Shown here: positions 18,354-26,790 of the stretch, piece by piece
Layout: each line of letters starts with the position of its first letter
How positions within the stretch are numbered: the stretch's first letter is position 1
NCBI GenBank assembly: GCA_023663685.1
Contig: JAMPHB010000001.1
Coordinates: 547,220-611,219 of the forward strand
Origin: Blautia sp.
Lineage (GTDB): Bacteria; Bacillota; Clostridia; Lachnospirales; Lachnospiraceae
Direction: 5' to 3'
DNA: 64,000 nt
Program-made: the position numbers and the translations under genes
Notes under the pieces: model-generated
What the model saw: only the letters and a program-made list of their open reading frames with translations
Told to the model about the DNA's origin: nothing
The model's database searches: none

Positions 18354-18362
18354 ATTATAGCA
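18354..18362 (-). promoter_or_regulatory. rnf operon promoter (extended -10)
   Basis: The minus strand reads TGCTATAAT, a perfect extended -10, 65 bases before the rnfC ATG. No good -35 stands at 16-18 bases, which fits an extended -10 promoter. The surrounding 18290-18523 gap also carries the start of the divergent gene. Confidence 0.6.
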
Positions 18363-18523
18363 CTTTCTCACTAATAAGGAACTCTTTATTTCTTATTTTT
18401 TTACAATACCTTGTATTTTTTTTAGTACGATTTGATGACGAAGCGAATGGATTGTGTTAAAATAACAGTACAGTTATGTATATGCACAATTTCCCGTAAA
18501 TAAGCACAGTACAAGGAGAAGCC

Positions 18524-19627
18524 ATGAAAAAAATACATAAAGAAGAAATCTATATCCGGCAGGATTCTCTGACGGATCAGCTTTTTGACGACCGCTCCCT
18601 CTTTTTTGATATTGAGACCACCGGCTTTTCCCCGACAAACACCAGTCTCTATCTGATTGGCTGCGCCGCAAAGCGGGAGGGGCACATCTGTATCGACCAG
18701 TTTTTTGCGGAGACTCCCTCTGAGGAGAAGGAGATCCTGCAGGCATTCCTTGCGCTTACCGAAGAATATGACACGCTGATCTCCTACAACGGCATCGGCT
18801 TCGATGTGCCCTATCTCAAGGCAAAATGCGACAAATACCAGCTTTCGGAGAGCTTTAAGGACTTTCATTATCTGGATATTTTTAAATCCGTATGTGAGCT
18901 CAAATTTCTCCTGCGTCTCCCAAACTACAAGCAAAAGACCATTGAGGGCTTTTTAAAGCTTCCGAGAGACGACGAGGCCTCCGGCGGTGAGCTGATCAAT
19001 GTGTACCGGGACTATGTGAAACAGCCAGACCCTGAGGCACTTCATCTCCTTTTGCTTCACAATTACGAGGATGTGCTCCATATGTCGGAGCTTCTTCCAG
19101 TGCTCTCCTATCTGGAGATATTTAATGGCGCCTACTCCATCCTTTCCACCCGGGTGGACGCTTTCCACAGCTACGACGGAGCCTCCGGAAACGAGCTGAT
19201 CATCACGATGGAAAATGATTACCCTGTACCGAGGCGTATCTCTTACAAGCTTGGGGACTTTTCCCTTATGATCAGCAAATCCCGCACTTCGATCCGGGTT
19301 CCGGTTTACGAGGGAGAGCTCAAGTATTTTTATGCAAATTACAAGGACTATTACTATCTTCCGAAGGAGGACATGGCCATCCATAAGAGCGTATCCTCCT
19401 TTGTAGATAAGGAATACCGGGAGACCGCCCGCGCGTCAAACTGCTATAACCGCAGGCGGGGAAGCTATCTCCCGCAATATACCTGCATCATGCAGCCGGA
19501 GTTTCGCAGGGAATACAAGGACAAAACCAGCTATTTCGAACTGACCGAAGACTTCTGCTCCTCCGACGTCATGCTCAGAAGATATGTGGATCATATCCTA
19601 AAATATATGTTTGAGACAAAAAAATAA
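18524..19627 (+). CDS. RNase H-like 3'-5' exonuclease domain protein (YprB-like)
   Basis: A 367-residue protein. The first 190 residues form a DEDD exonuclease fold (RNase_H_2 / YprB): FFDIETTG gives Asp29 and Glu31, NGIGFDVPYL gives Asp94, and HNYEDVLHM gives Asp183, so the metal-binding residues are all present. The remaining 170 residues have no motif I recognise. Family members probably degrade or proofread nucleic acids; the substrate is unknown. It is transcribed alone, divergent from rnfC. ACAAGGAG lies 6 bases before the ATG. Confidence 0.8.
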   Translation: MKKIHKEEIYIRQDSLTDQLFDDRSLFFDIETTGFSPTNTSLYLIGCAAKREGHICIDQFFAETPSEEKEILQAFLALTEEYDTLISYNGIGFDVPYLKAKCDKYQLSESFKDFHYLDIFKSVCELKFLLRLPNYKQKTIEGFLKLPRDDEASGGELINVYRDYVKQPDPEALHLLLLHNYEDVLHMSELLPVLSYLEIFNGAYSILSTRVDAFHSYDGASGNELIITMENDYPVPRRISYKLGDFSLMISKSRTSIRVPVYEGELKYFYANYKDYYYLPKEDMAIHKSVSSFVDKEYRETARASNCYNRRRGSYLPQYTCIMQPEFRREYKDKTSYFELTEDFCSSDVMLRRYVDHILKYMFETKK

Positions 19628-19649
19628 CCGGCCGGCAATTTGCCGACCG
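19615..19649 (-). terminator. Terminator after cheR
   Basis: On the minus strand an 8-bp stem CGGTCGGC / GCCGGCCG (one G-T pair) with a 5-base loop is followed by TTATTTTTTT. The plus-strand version has a C-A mismatch, so it works best for the minus-strand operon. The T-run overlaps the end of the convergent gene. Confidence 0.65.
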
Positions 19650-19655
19650 ATTTAC

Positions 19656-20435
19656 TTATGTAGCTTTTTCAAAATAGAAACTGCTCATCCGCGAAAAACC
19701 AATCTCTTTATAATTCGTGATCTGCTCAGTGCTCCCTATAAAGAGCACGCCATGAGGCTTGAGCGAATTGTAAAAATTTTTGTAGATCATATTCTTCGCC
19801 TCATCAGTGAAATAAATCACTACATTTCGGCATAAAATCAAATGAAAGTCCTTCGGATAAGTATCTTTTAAAAGATTGTGCTCCCTGAAGCTCACACAGC
19901 GCTTAATTTCATCTGCAATCTTGTAAGAGCCCCCCACCTCTGTGAAGTACTTTCTCTTCAAATCCGGCGGGACAGAAGCCACGCTCTTTGCACTGTACAG
20001 ACCAGCCTGCGCACTGGCGATTACCTGCTTGTCGATATCCGTCGCTGTAATACGAATGTTCGACAAGGGCACATGCTTCGAGAAAGCCATCGCAAGCGAA
20101 TATGGCTCATCTCCCGTGGAGCAGGCCGCGCTCCAGATCTTAAGATTTTTCCCATGATCCTTAATCAGCTTGGGAATCACAACCTCATCCATCAGCTTCC
20201 ACTGATCGGGGTTCCGGTAAAACTCGGATACGTTAATAGTCAAAAAATTGACAAACTGCTCAAATTTCTCCTTATCCCTTTTGAGAAGCTGTGTGTACTC
20301 CTCGTAATTCGTACACCCATTCTTCGTGGCAATCGTGTCAATGCGACGGCGCATCTGCTTCTCTTTGTAGAAATTCAGATCAATCTTTGTCAGCTGCAGC
20401 ACATCTTTTTTAAACTGTTCATAACGATCAAACAT
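19656..20435 (-). CDS. cheR: Chemotaxis protein methyltransferase CheR
   Basis: A 259-residue protein with the CheR layout: N-terminal helical domain (residues 1-75, with MRRRIDTIA) and a SAM methyltransferase domain with KIWSAACSTGDEPYSLAMA (motif I) and LILCRNVVIYF. CheR methylates glutamates of chemoreceptors for adaptation. Unusually it is the last gene of a housekeeping block (cmk-ispH-rpsA), overlapping the S1 gene by 8 bases, with no receptor or CheB beside it. Length and motifs look intact. Confidence 0.93.
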   Translation of the reverse strand: MFDRYEQFKKDVLQLTKIDLNFYKEKQMRRRIDTIATKNGCTNYEEYTQLLKRDKEKFEQFVNFLTINVSEFYRNPDQWKLMDEVVIPKLIKDHGKNLKIWSAACSTGDEPYSLAMAFSKHVPLSNIRITATDIDKQVIASAQAGLYSAKSVASVPPDLKRKYFTEVGGSYKIADEIKRCVSFREHNLLKDTYPKDFHLILCRNVVIYFTDEAKNMIYKNFYNSLKPHGVLFIGSTEQITNYKEIGFSRMSSFYFEKAT

Positions 20436-21522
20436 TCTCAGAAGCCTCTTCCCCGGCTGACTCAGCCGTCGGTGCAGCCAGAGCCTTAATGCTCAGACTG
20501 ATTTTCTTTTCTTCTTCATTAAAGTCCACGATCTTAGCCTCAACCTCCTGGCCAATCTTCAGCACATCAGAGGGCTTCTCTACATGATCGTGGGAAATCT
20601 GTGATACATGCAGCAGCGCATCCACGCCCGGAGCAAGCTCTACAAATGCTCCAAAGTCGGTCATGCGTGCAACCTTTCCAGACACTACATTGCCGATAGC
20701 ATATCTGTCAGCCGCACCATTCCACGGATTCTCATCCTCAAACTTTCCGCTGAGGGCAATCTTGGTCTCTGAAATATTCTTGATGAATACGCGCACCTTC
20801 TGTCCCACTGTAAAGACCTTCTTCGGGTTCTCTACCCTGCCCCATGACATCTCAGAGATATGAAGCAGACCGTCCACACCGCCAAGGTCTATAAACGCAC
20901 CAAAGTCCGTCACATTCTTGACTGTACCCTCGATCACGTCACCTACATGCAGCTTCTCAAACAACTCCTTCTGCAGCTCTGCTTTCTTGGCGAGCAGAAG
21001 CGTCTTGCGGTTGCCGATAATTCTTCTCTTTCTCGGATCAAATTCAGTGATGATGAATTCAATCTCCTGATCCTTAAACTTGTTCAGATCCTTCTCAAAG
21101 GTGTCGGACACCAGACTTGCCGGAATAAAGATTCTCGTCTCATCCACGATCACGCACACGCCGCCCTGCAGCACCTGGCTTACCTTTGCGGTCAGCACCT
21201 CCTGATTTTCGAAAGCCTCCTCCAGTCTCTTGCTGCCCTTCTCTGCGGCCAGTCTCTTGTAGGAAAGGAGAACCTGTCCCTCGCCGTCGTTGACCTTCAC
21301 GACCTTCGCCTCTAAGGTATCGCCAGGCTTCACAATCGTGGTAAGATCGACGCCAGGCTCGTTGGTATATTCATTGCGGGTAATAATTCCATCTGACTTG
21401 TAACCGATATTCAGGATGATCTCGTCAGGCTTCACATCAATAACGGTACCTTCTACCACTTCTCCATTCCTTATAGTTTTTAAAGATTCCTCCAGCATTT
21501 GTTCAAAGCTCATTTCTGACAT
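20428..21522 (-). CDS. rpsA: Ribosomal protein S1-like RNA-binding protein, four S1 domains
   Basis: 364 residues with four S1 domains at about 20-90 (EGTVIDVKPDEIILNIGYK), 105-170 (AKVSQVLQGGVCVIVDE), 190-260 (GTVKNVTDFGAFIDLGGVDG) and 275-345 (GKVARMTDFGAFVELAPGVD), then an acidic tail. Bacillota S1-like proteins bind mRNA on the 30S subunit but are shorter than the six-domain E. coli S1. AGGAGG lies about 10 bases before the ATG at 21522; an in-frame start six codons earlier is less likely. The start lies within the last 20 bases of ispH. In many clostridia these two genes are fused; here they are separate but overlapping. Confidence 0.9.
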   Translation of the reverse strand: MSEMSFEQMLEESLKTIRNGEVVEGTVIDVKPDEIILNIGYKSDGIITRNEYTNEPGVDLTTIVKPGDTLEAKVVKVNDGEGQVLLSYKRLAAEKGSKRLEEAFENQEVLTAKVSQVLQGGVCVIVDETRIFIPASLVSDTFEKDLNKFKDQEIEFIITEFDPRKRRIIGNRKTLLLAKKAELQKELFEKLHVGDVIEGTVKNVTDFGAFIDLGGVDGLLHISEMSWGRVENPKKVFTVGQKVRVFIKNISETKIALSGKFEDENPWNGAADRYAIGNVVSGKVARMTDFGAFVELAPGVDALLHVSQISHDHVEKPSDVLKIGQEVEAKIVDFNEEEKKISLSIKALAAPTAESAGEEASENV

Positions 21523-22357
21523 TCTTTGAAACCTCCTCAATGATATTATTTGGGGTCGATGCCCCTGCGGTAATACCTACGTTATTGATGGATCCCAGTG
21601 ACTGATAATCCATGTCGCTACTCGTTTGTATATAGTAAGTATTTGCACATTCTTTTTTACATATTTCAAATAGCTTCTGCGTATTGGAGCTGTGTCTGTC
21701 CCCAATCACAATCATCGCTTCGGAGACGCCTGCGATCATGCGTGCTTCCGCCTGCCTTTCCCCTGTAGCGCTGCAGATGGTATTTAAAACACTTATATCA
21801 TACCCTTTTTTCCCGATAATTTCAACTAAATCTTGAAATTTATTGTAGTTAAATGTCGTCTGTGCAACGAGACACACCTTTTTCCCCTGAATTATCGGGA
21901 TTTTTTGTAAGTCTTTTGCATCCTTTAGCGTGTACACAGCGCCTTTTGCCCATCCCATAATCCCCTGCACCTCGGGATGCTCACGGTCACCTGCAATCAC
22001 AATATGGAAGCCCCTTTCACTGTACTCTTCCACCAGCCGGTGAATTTTCTGCACAAAGGGACATGTAGCGTCCAGAAGCTCGTGACCGCTCTCCTTAATA
22101 GCCTCATACTCGCTACGGCTGATCCCGTGAGAGCGGATGATGACTTTTCCGGCGGGAAGCTCAGAAAGCTTTGAAAGCTCTGTCACGACCATGACGCCCC
22201 GCTCAGAGAGCTCACTGACCACCTGCTCGTTGTGGATAATGGGGCCATAAGTGTAGATGGGGATCTCCCCCTGTTCTGCCTCCCGGTATACGAGCTCAAC
22301 CGCCCGCCTTACCCCAAAACAGAAGCCCGCACTCTTTGCAACAGTTACGTTACGCAT
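21503..22357 (-). CDS. ispH: 4-hydroxy-3-methylbut-2-enyl diphosphate reductase IspH
   Basis: A 284-residue iron-sulfur enzyme, last step of the MEP isoprenoid pathway, making IPP and DMAPP from HMBPP. Three cluster cysteines are visible: SAGFCFGVRRA at residue 13, DATCPFVQ near 95 and NTICSATGERQ near 195, plus the His motifs IIHNEQVV and GDREHPEV. The ATG at 22357 has AAGGGAAGAG upstream; a TTG five codons earlier is less likely. It overlaps cmk by 8 bases and rpsA by 20 bases. Confidence 0.95.
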   Translation of the reverse strand: MRNVTVAKSAGFCFGVRRAVELVYREAEQGEIPIYTYGPIIHNEQVVSELSERGVMVVTELSKLSELPAGKVIIRSHGISRSEYEAIKESGHELLDATCPFVQKIHRLVEEYSERGFHIVIAGDREHPEVQGIMGWAKGAVYTLKDAKDLQKIPIIQGKKVCLVAQTTFNYNKFQDLVEIIGKKGYDISVLNTICSATGERQAEARMIAGVSEAMIVIGDRHSSNTQKLFEICKKECANTYYIQTSSDMDYQSLGSINNVGITAGASTPNNIIEEVSKNVRNEL

Positions 22358-23021
22358 GTCTCTTCCCTTCAATGATCAGCCTCATGGCGGACACAACTCC
22401 CGGAATGTCCAGCTCAGAGGTATCCAGAAGAATCGCATCCTCCGCCTGCCTTAAGGGAGAGATTTCCCGGTGGATGTCCCGGTAATCCCGGTCGATGATA
22501 TCTTTCTCGATCTCATCAAAATCACATTTTTCCCCTTTTGCTGTCAGTTCCTCAAAACGGCGCAGGGCCCGCACCTTTGAACTCGCAGTGAGATAAATTT
22601 TCACCTCTGCATCCGGCAGAACCACTGTACCGATATCCCGCCCGTCCATAATCACGTCCTCGCGCTTTGCCAGCGCCCGCTGCAGCTCTACCAGCTTTTT
22701 GCGAACCTCCGGATACACGCTGGTGACGCTGGCCATGACGCCTACCTCCTCCGTGCGGATTTTACCGCTTATGTTCTCTCCGTTTAAAATCACCTGCTGT
22801 TCTCCGTCCTGATAGCGAATGCTCACATCTACATGGGCGCAGGCCTCCTTTATTTTCTCCTCATCCCTGCCGTCGATGCCGTTCTGCAAAAAATAGTATG
22901 CCATGGCCCGGTACATAGCTCCAGTGTCCACATAGATATAGCCAAGCTCCTTTGCCAGCGTCTTTGCGATGGTACTCTTGCCCGCTCCTGCCGGGCCGTC
23001 AATTGCGATAGCGTATGCCAT
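22350..23021 (-). CDS. cmk: Cytidylate kinase Cmk
   Basis: A 223-residue P-loop kinase. IDGPAGAGKSTIAK is the P-loop (residues 8-20), VDTGAMYRAMAYY binds substrate, and DGRDIGTVVLPDAEVKIYLTAS is the bacterial CMP kinase signature; RDYRDIHREISPL forms the lid. It phosphorylates CMP/dCMP. GGGAGG lies 6 bases before the ATG. The cmk-ispH-rpsA order is common in clostridia. Confidence 0.96.
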   Translation of the reverse strand: MAYAIAIDGPAGAGKSTIAKTLAKELGYIYVDTGAMYRAMAYYFLQNGIDGRDEEKIKEACAHVDVSIRYQDGEQQVILNGENISGKIRTEEVGVMASVTSVYPEVRKKLVELQRALAKREDVIMDGRDIGTVVLPDAEVKIYLTASSKVRALRRFEELTAKGEKCDFDEIEKDIIDRDYRDIHREISPLRQAEDAILLDTSELDIPGVVSAMRLIIEGKRHA

Positions 23022-23043
23022 AGATTCCTCCCAAATGATAGAT

Positions 23044-24330
23044 TTATTCTACCGAGCTTCCCGCCAGATGCCCGGTTGACCATGCAATCTGCAGATTATA
23101 GCCGCCGGTCAGAGCGTCCAGGTCTAAAACCTCTCCGCAGAAATAAAGCCCCCTCGCCAGCCTTGATTCCATGGTGGAGGGATTTACGTCCTTAACGGAC
23201 ACGCCGCCCTTTGTGATAATGGCCTCATTCCAGCCCCTCTTCCCCGTTATCGTAAGCGTCAGATGCTTGAAAAGCTGCACAAGCCCCCTGCGCTCCTCCC
23301 TTGTCACCTCATTGACTCTCTTATCGGGGGCGATGCCGCTTAAGGCGACCATAACCGGAATAAGCTTTGCCGGGAGAAGCCCTGCCAGAGAATTCTGAAA
23401 CTGTCTGTTCTTCTGCTCCTCAAAGTCCTTTAGAATCCGCCTGTCCAGCTGCTCCATATCCAAAGCAGGCTTCAGGTCGAGGACAAGGGTAAGCTCCTCT
23501 GCAAACTGCTTCGGCGGGATGCTCCCGGATGCCGACAGAATCATGGGGCCGCTGACTCCAAAATGGGTAAAGAGCATCTCCCCAAAGTCCCCGTAGAGCT
23601 TTTTTCCGCCGCGATAGATTTCAATAGCCGTATTCTTTAGGGAAAGCCCCTGCAGCCTGCTGACCCATGGCTCCTTTGTCTCAAAGGGTGCAAGCGAGGG
23701 ACTGCACTCCACCAGCCTGTGCCCGCTCTCTGCGGCAAAGCGGTAACCGTCCCCTGTAGCGCCGGTGGATGGATAGGAAAGTCCCCCGGTGGCGATTATC
23801 ACTGCATCCGCCGGAATCTTTCCCCTGCTGGTCAGCACAGCGCATACCCTTAAGCTTTTGTCTGTACGCTTCTTTTCCTCCTGCCCGCCAAAATCTCCGT
23901 CCGGCTTTAGGCAGGGCTCATAGAGAACGCTCTCCATGCGGGTATTCAGAAAGATTTCCACGCCGGCGCGCTCCAACGCTCTTTTTAGAGCGGCAATCAC
24001 GTCCGAGGAGTGATCCGATACCGGAAACACCCGGTTTCCCCGCTCCACCTTTGTGCGCAGCCCCCTCTCTTCAAAAAAACGGATCACCTGCTGGTTGTCA
24101 AAGCCGTAGAAGGCGCTGTAGAGAAATTTCCGGTTGCTCATCACATGGGCAAACAGATCTTCCATATCTCCGGCGTTGGTGATATTACACCGCCCCTTCC
24201 CCGTAATAAAAAGCTTTTTTCCCAGCTTCTCATTCTGCTCAATCAGGCTTACCTTATGCCCTTTCTCCGCGGCCGCGTAAGCGGCAAGCATTCCTGCGGG
24301 GCCGCCTCCAGCCACAATCACATTGCTCAT
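23044..24330 (-). CDS. HI0933/YhiN-family NAD(P)/FAD-dependent oxidoreductase (BaiN-like)
   Basis: A 428-residue flavoprotein. VIVAGGGPAGMLAAYAAAE at residues 4-22 is the FAD-binding dinucleotide motif, KLFITGKGRCNITN is the family signature, ATGGLSYPSTGATGDGY lies mid-protein, and GLYFCGEVLDLDALTGGYNLQ is the C-terminal FAD motif. BaiN from Clostridium scindens was proposed as a bile-acid reductase, but most members are of unknown function and are present in many bacteria, so that role should not be assumed. The ATG overlaps the rpiR-type gene stop (ATGA). Confidence 0.82.
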   Translation of the reverse strand: MSNVIVAGGGPAGMLAAYAAAEKGHKVSLIEQNEKLGKKLFITGKGRCNITNAGDMEDLFAHVMSNRKFLYSAFYGFDNQQVIRFFEERGLRTKVERGNRVFPVSDHSSDVIAALKRALERAGVEIFLNTRMESVLYEPCLKPDGDFGGQEEKKRTDKSLRVCAVLTSRGKIPADAVIIATGGLSYPSTGATGDGYRFAAESGHRLVECSPSLAPFETKEPWVSRLQGLSLKNTAIEIYRGGKKLYGDFGEMLFTHFGVSGPMILSASGSIPPKQFAEELTLVLDLKPALDMEQLDRRILKDFEEQKNRQFQNSLAGLLPAKLIPVMVALSGIAPDKRVNEVTREERRGLVQLFKHLTLTITGKRGWNEAIITKGGVSVKDVNPSTMESRLARGLYFCGEVLDLDALTGGYNLQIAWSTGHLAGSSVE

Positions 24331-25250
24331 GGCTCTTCTCCCAGCTTTGCATAGTGTGCCTTGATTGAATCGTCAATATAGTTAATCTCGTCGTTCTCAT
24401 AGACCTGATACTCATCCCAGATGTCCTCAAGCATGGTAAGGGTCGTGGCCACCTCGCTCTGCTTTTTCATACAGAGCGCAACAATCAGCGCATTGATCAC
24501 ACTTAAGGGCGCAACCAGAGAATCCACGATCGACGCCATATCGCTGTCTGCAATCAGGTTGCAGGAGGAGTACAGATTCATCGGCGAATGGACACTGTCC
24601 GTAATGGTGATAACCTTTGCACTGCGGTTATTCGCAAATTCCAGTGCCTTTAATGTGCGCATGGAATACCGGGGGAAGCTGATTCCGATGATCACATCCT
24701 CCTTGCCGATGCGCACCATCTGTTCAAAAAGCTCGCTGGAACTGTTCGTGGTCAAAAGCCGCACATTGTCGAACATAAGATTTAAATAAAAACCCAGAAA
24801 GTTTGCCAGCGCGGCGCAGCTTCTAATACCGACAATGTAAATGCCCTTCGACTCAAGGATTGTGGATACCGCCAGCTCGAAAGCCGTATGGTCGATCTTT
24901 TCCAGCGTCGTCTTAATCTTGTCGGCATCGGAGTGAAGCACCGTCTCCAGAATCTTCGACTGGCTGATCCTCCCGTAGGTGACCTCCATCCGCTGAATCG
25001 AGTTCAGCTTGTTGCGCACCAGCTCCTCCAGCGCCCTCTGAAATTCCGGGTAGCCCTTGTAGCCCAAAAACATGGCGAACCGCACCACCGTGGACTCGCT
25101 GACGCCTACGATTTCTCCCATCCTGGCGGCCGTCAGAAATACCGCCTTATCGTAATTGTCTGTAATATAGGTAGCAAGCAGCTTCTGCCCCTTACTCATA
25201 GAGCTGTAGCTGCTGTTGATCCGATTTAATAAATCGTTTGTGTTCGCCAT
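24327..25250 (-). CDS. MurR/RpiR family transcriptional regulator
   Basis: A 307-residue regulator: an N-terminal HTH_6 domain (residues 1-75, with MGEIVGVSESTVVRFAMFLGYKG split across its helices) and a C-terminal SIS sugar-phosphate domain (about 120-260, KGIYIVGIRSCAAL and VIGISFPRYS). Family members sense phosphosugars or N-acetylmuramate derivatives. It heads the block with the flavoprotein gene, cmk, ispH, rpsA and cheR, and its ligand and targets cannot be deduced. AAAGGAAG lies 8 bases before the ATG at 25250; a longer frame start is less likely. Confidence 0.85.
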   Translation of the reverse strand: MANTNDLLNRINSSYSSMSKGQKLLATYITDNYDKAVFLTAARMGEIVGVSESTVVRFAMFLGYKGYPEFQRALEELVRNKLNSIQRMEVTYGRISQSKILETVLHSDADKIKTTLEKIDHTAFELAVSTILESKGIYIVGIRSCAALANFLGFYLNLMFDNVRLLTTNSSSELFEQMVRIGKEDVIIGISFPRYSMRTLKALEFANNRSAKVITITDSVHSPMNLYSSCNLIADSDMASIVDSLVAPLSVINALIVALCMKKQSEVATTLTMLEDIWDEYQVYENDEINYIDDSIKAHYAKLGEEP

Positions 25251-25307
25251 CTTTGTACTTCCTTTACCTTCTGGCACATCTTCTTTTTATCTGAAATTGT
25301 ACCACCT

Positions 25308-25334
25308 TGAGAAAAGAAGGCATCGAAAGATGCC
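25308..25334 (-). terminator. Terminator of the sodium-pump decarboxylase operon
   Basis: Stem GGCATC / GATGCC with a 4-base loop, followed on the minus strand by TTCTTTTCTC, about 20 bases after the oadA stop. Confidence 0.65.
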
Positions 25335-25353
25335 CTCTTCCCCGATCCCAGTC

Positions 25354-26775
25354 CTATACTGGGTAAGCTCCATTTGCTGTGTCTGCCGCCTTAGCGTCCA
25401 CACCCGTCTGCTGTGCCTCACGGTACTTGAAAAAGTCCGTAGCGACCTGCGGAAACAGTGCATAGGACAAAATATCCTCGTCCTGCTGCTTGTACTGCTT
25501 CATCTCTGCCTCGATCTTGTCCAGCTCCGGCTCTAAGAGGTCTGCCGGACGGCAGGTGATTGCCTCCGCCTTTTCCTCCTCGGAAAGCACCGCATCCACT
25601 ACAGCCGGATCGAAGGGCTTTACGGTCTGGCCATACTTGCCCTGCAGAATTCCCTTCGTCTCCTTGGTGGCAACCTTGTAGCGCTCGCCCATCAGCACGT
25701 TGAACACAGCCTGCGTCCCGACAATCTGGGAGGAGGGAGTCACAAGCGGCGGCTCGCCCAGATCCTTGCGGACTCTCGGAACCTCCTTCAATACCTCCTC
25801 ATACTTATCCTCTGCCCCCTGCTCCTTGAGCTGGGAAATCATGTTGGAGAGCATACCTCCCGGAACCTGATAGCGCAGCGTCTGAATATTGACGCCCAGC
25901 ACCTTCGGATTCAGCAGGCCGCTCTTTAGCGCCTCCTCACGAATCGGAGCAAAGTAGTCCGCGATTTCTGCCAGCAGCGTCTGGTCAAGCCCTGTATCGT
26001 ATGCTGTTCCGCGGAAAGTCTCCACCATCACCTCTGTCGCCGGCTGGCTCGTGCCTAATGCAAAGGGCGACATCGCCGTGTCAATGATATCACAGCCTGC
26101 CTCCACCGCCTTTAGGTAGGTCATAGCCGCCACGCCGGAAGTGTAGTGGGTGTGAAGCTCCACCGGAATATCCACAACTTCTTTTAACGCCCGCACCAGC
26201 TCATCCGCCTTGTAGGGAACCAAAAGTCCCGCCATATCCTTGATACACAGGGAATTTGCCCCCATGTCCTCCACGCGCTTTGCCATGTCCGTCCAGTAAT
26301 CCAGCGTATAGGCATCTCCCAGCGTGTAGGACAGCGCCACCTGCGCGTGCCCCTTCTCCTTGTTGGTAGCGGTCACTGCCGTCTGCAGATTCCGCAGATC
26401 ATTGAGACAGTCAAAGATACGGATAATATCGATGCCGTTTGCAATCGACTTCTGCACAAAGTACTCCACCACATCATCCGCATAGGGGCGGTACCCCAGA
26501 ATATTCTGCCCTCTAAAGAGCATCTGGAGCTTTGTATTCTTAAAGCCGTCCCGCAGCTTCCGCAATCTGTCCCACGGATCCTCCTTCAAAAAGCGCAGGG
26601 AGGCGTCAAAGGTCGCACCGCCCCAGCACTCTACTGCATGGTAGCCGACCTTATCCATCTTGTCAACAATCGGGAGCATCTGCTCCGTCGTCATGCGCGT
26701 CGCAATCATGGACTGATGCGCGTCACGCAAAATTGTCTCGGTAATTTTTACCGGTTTCGCACTTATCTCTGCCAT
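25354..26775 (-). CDS. oadA: Oxaloacetate decarboxylase alpha-type carboxyltransferase (OadA, no biotin domain)
   Basis: A 473-residue HMGL-like TIM-barrel carboxyltransferase. ILRDAHQSMIATRM carries the metal aspartate, GATFDASLRFLKEDPW and LFRGQNILGYRPYADDVV follow, and HTHYTSGVAAMTYLKA provides metal-ligand histidines. These match OadA, transcarboxylase 5S and the pyruvate carboxylase CT domain. The C-terminal biotin domain of classical OadA is missing; a separate carrier is encoded three genes upstream. The barrel would move CO2 between oxaloacetate (or pyruvate) and biotin. Last gene of the operon, 15 bases after oadB. Confidence 0.9.
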   Translation of the reverse strand: MAEISAKPVKITETILRDAHQSMIATRMTTEQMLPIVDKMDKVGYHAVECWGGATFDASLRFLKEDPWDRLRKLRDGFKNTKLQMLFRGQNILGYRPYADDVVEYFVQKSIANGIDIIRIFDCLNDLRNLQTAVTATNKEKGHAQVALSYTLGDAYTLDYWTDMAKRVEDMGANSLCIKDMAGLLVPYKADELVRALKEVVDIPVELHTHYTSGVAAMTYLKAVEAGCDIIDTAMSPFALGTSQPATEVMVETFRGTAYDTGLDQTLLAEIADYFAPIREEALKSGLLNPKVLGVNIQTLRYQVPGGMLSNMISQLKEQGAEDKYEEVLKEVPRVRKDLGEPPLVTPSSQIVGTQAVFNVLMGERYKVATKETKGILQGKYGQTVKPFDPAVVDAVLSEEEKAEAITCRPADLLEPELDKIEAEMKQYKQQDEDILSYALFPQVATDFFKYREAQQTGVDAKAADTANGAYPV

Positions 26776-26790
26776 TTCTTCCTCCTATTT

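Noticed and set aside
18452..18480. Possible plus-strand promoter TTGTGT...TATGTA before the exonuclease-like gene
   Set aside because: Both hexamers match only three of six consensus bases.
23044..24330. Bile-acid reductase BaiN assignment
   Set aside because: The family is widespread in bacteria with no bile-acid metabolism, and no other bai genes are in the window; only the family name is kept.
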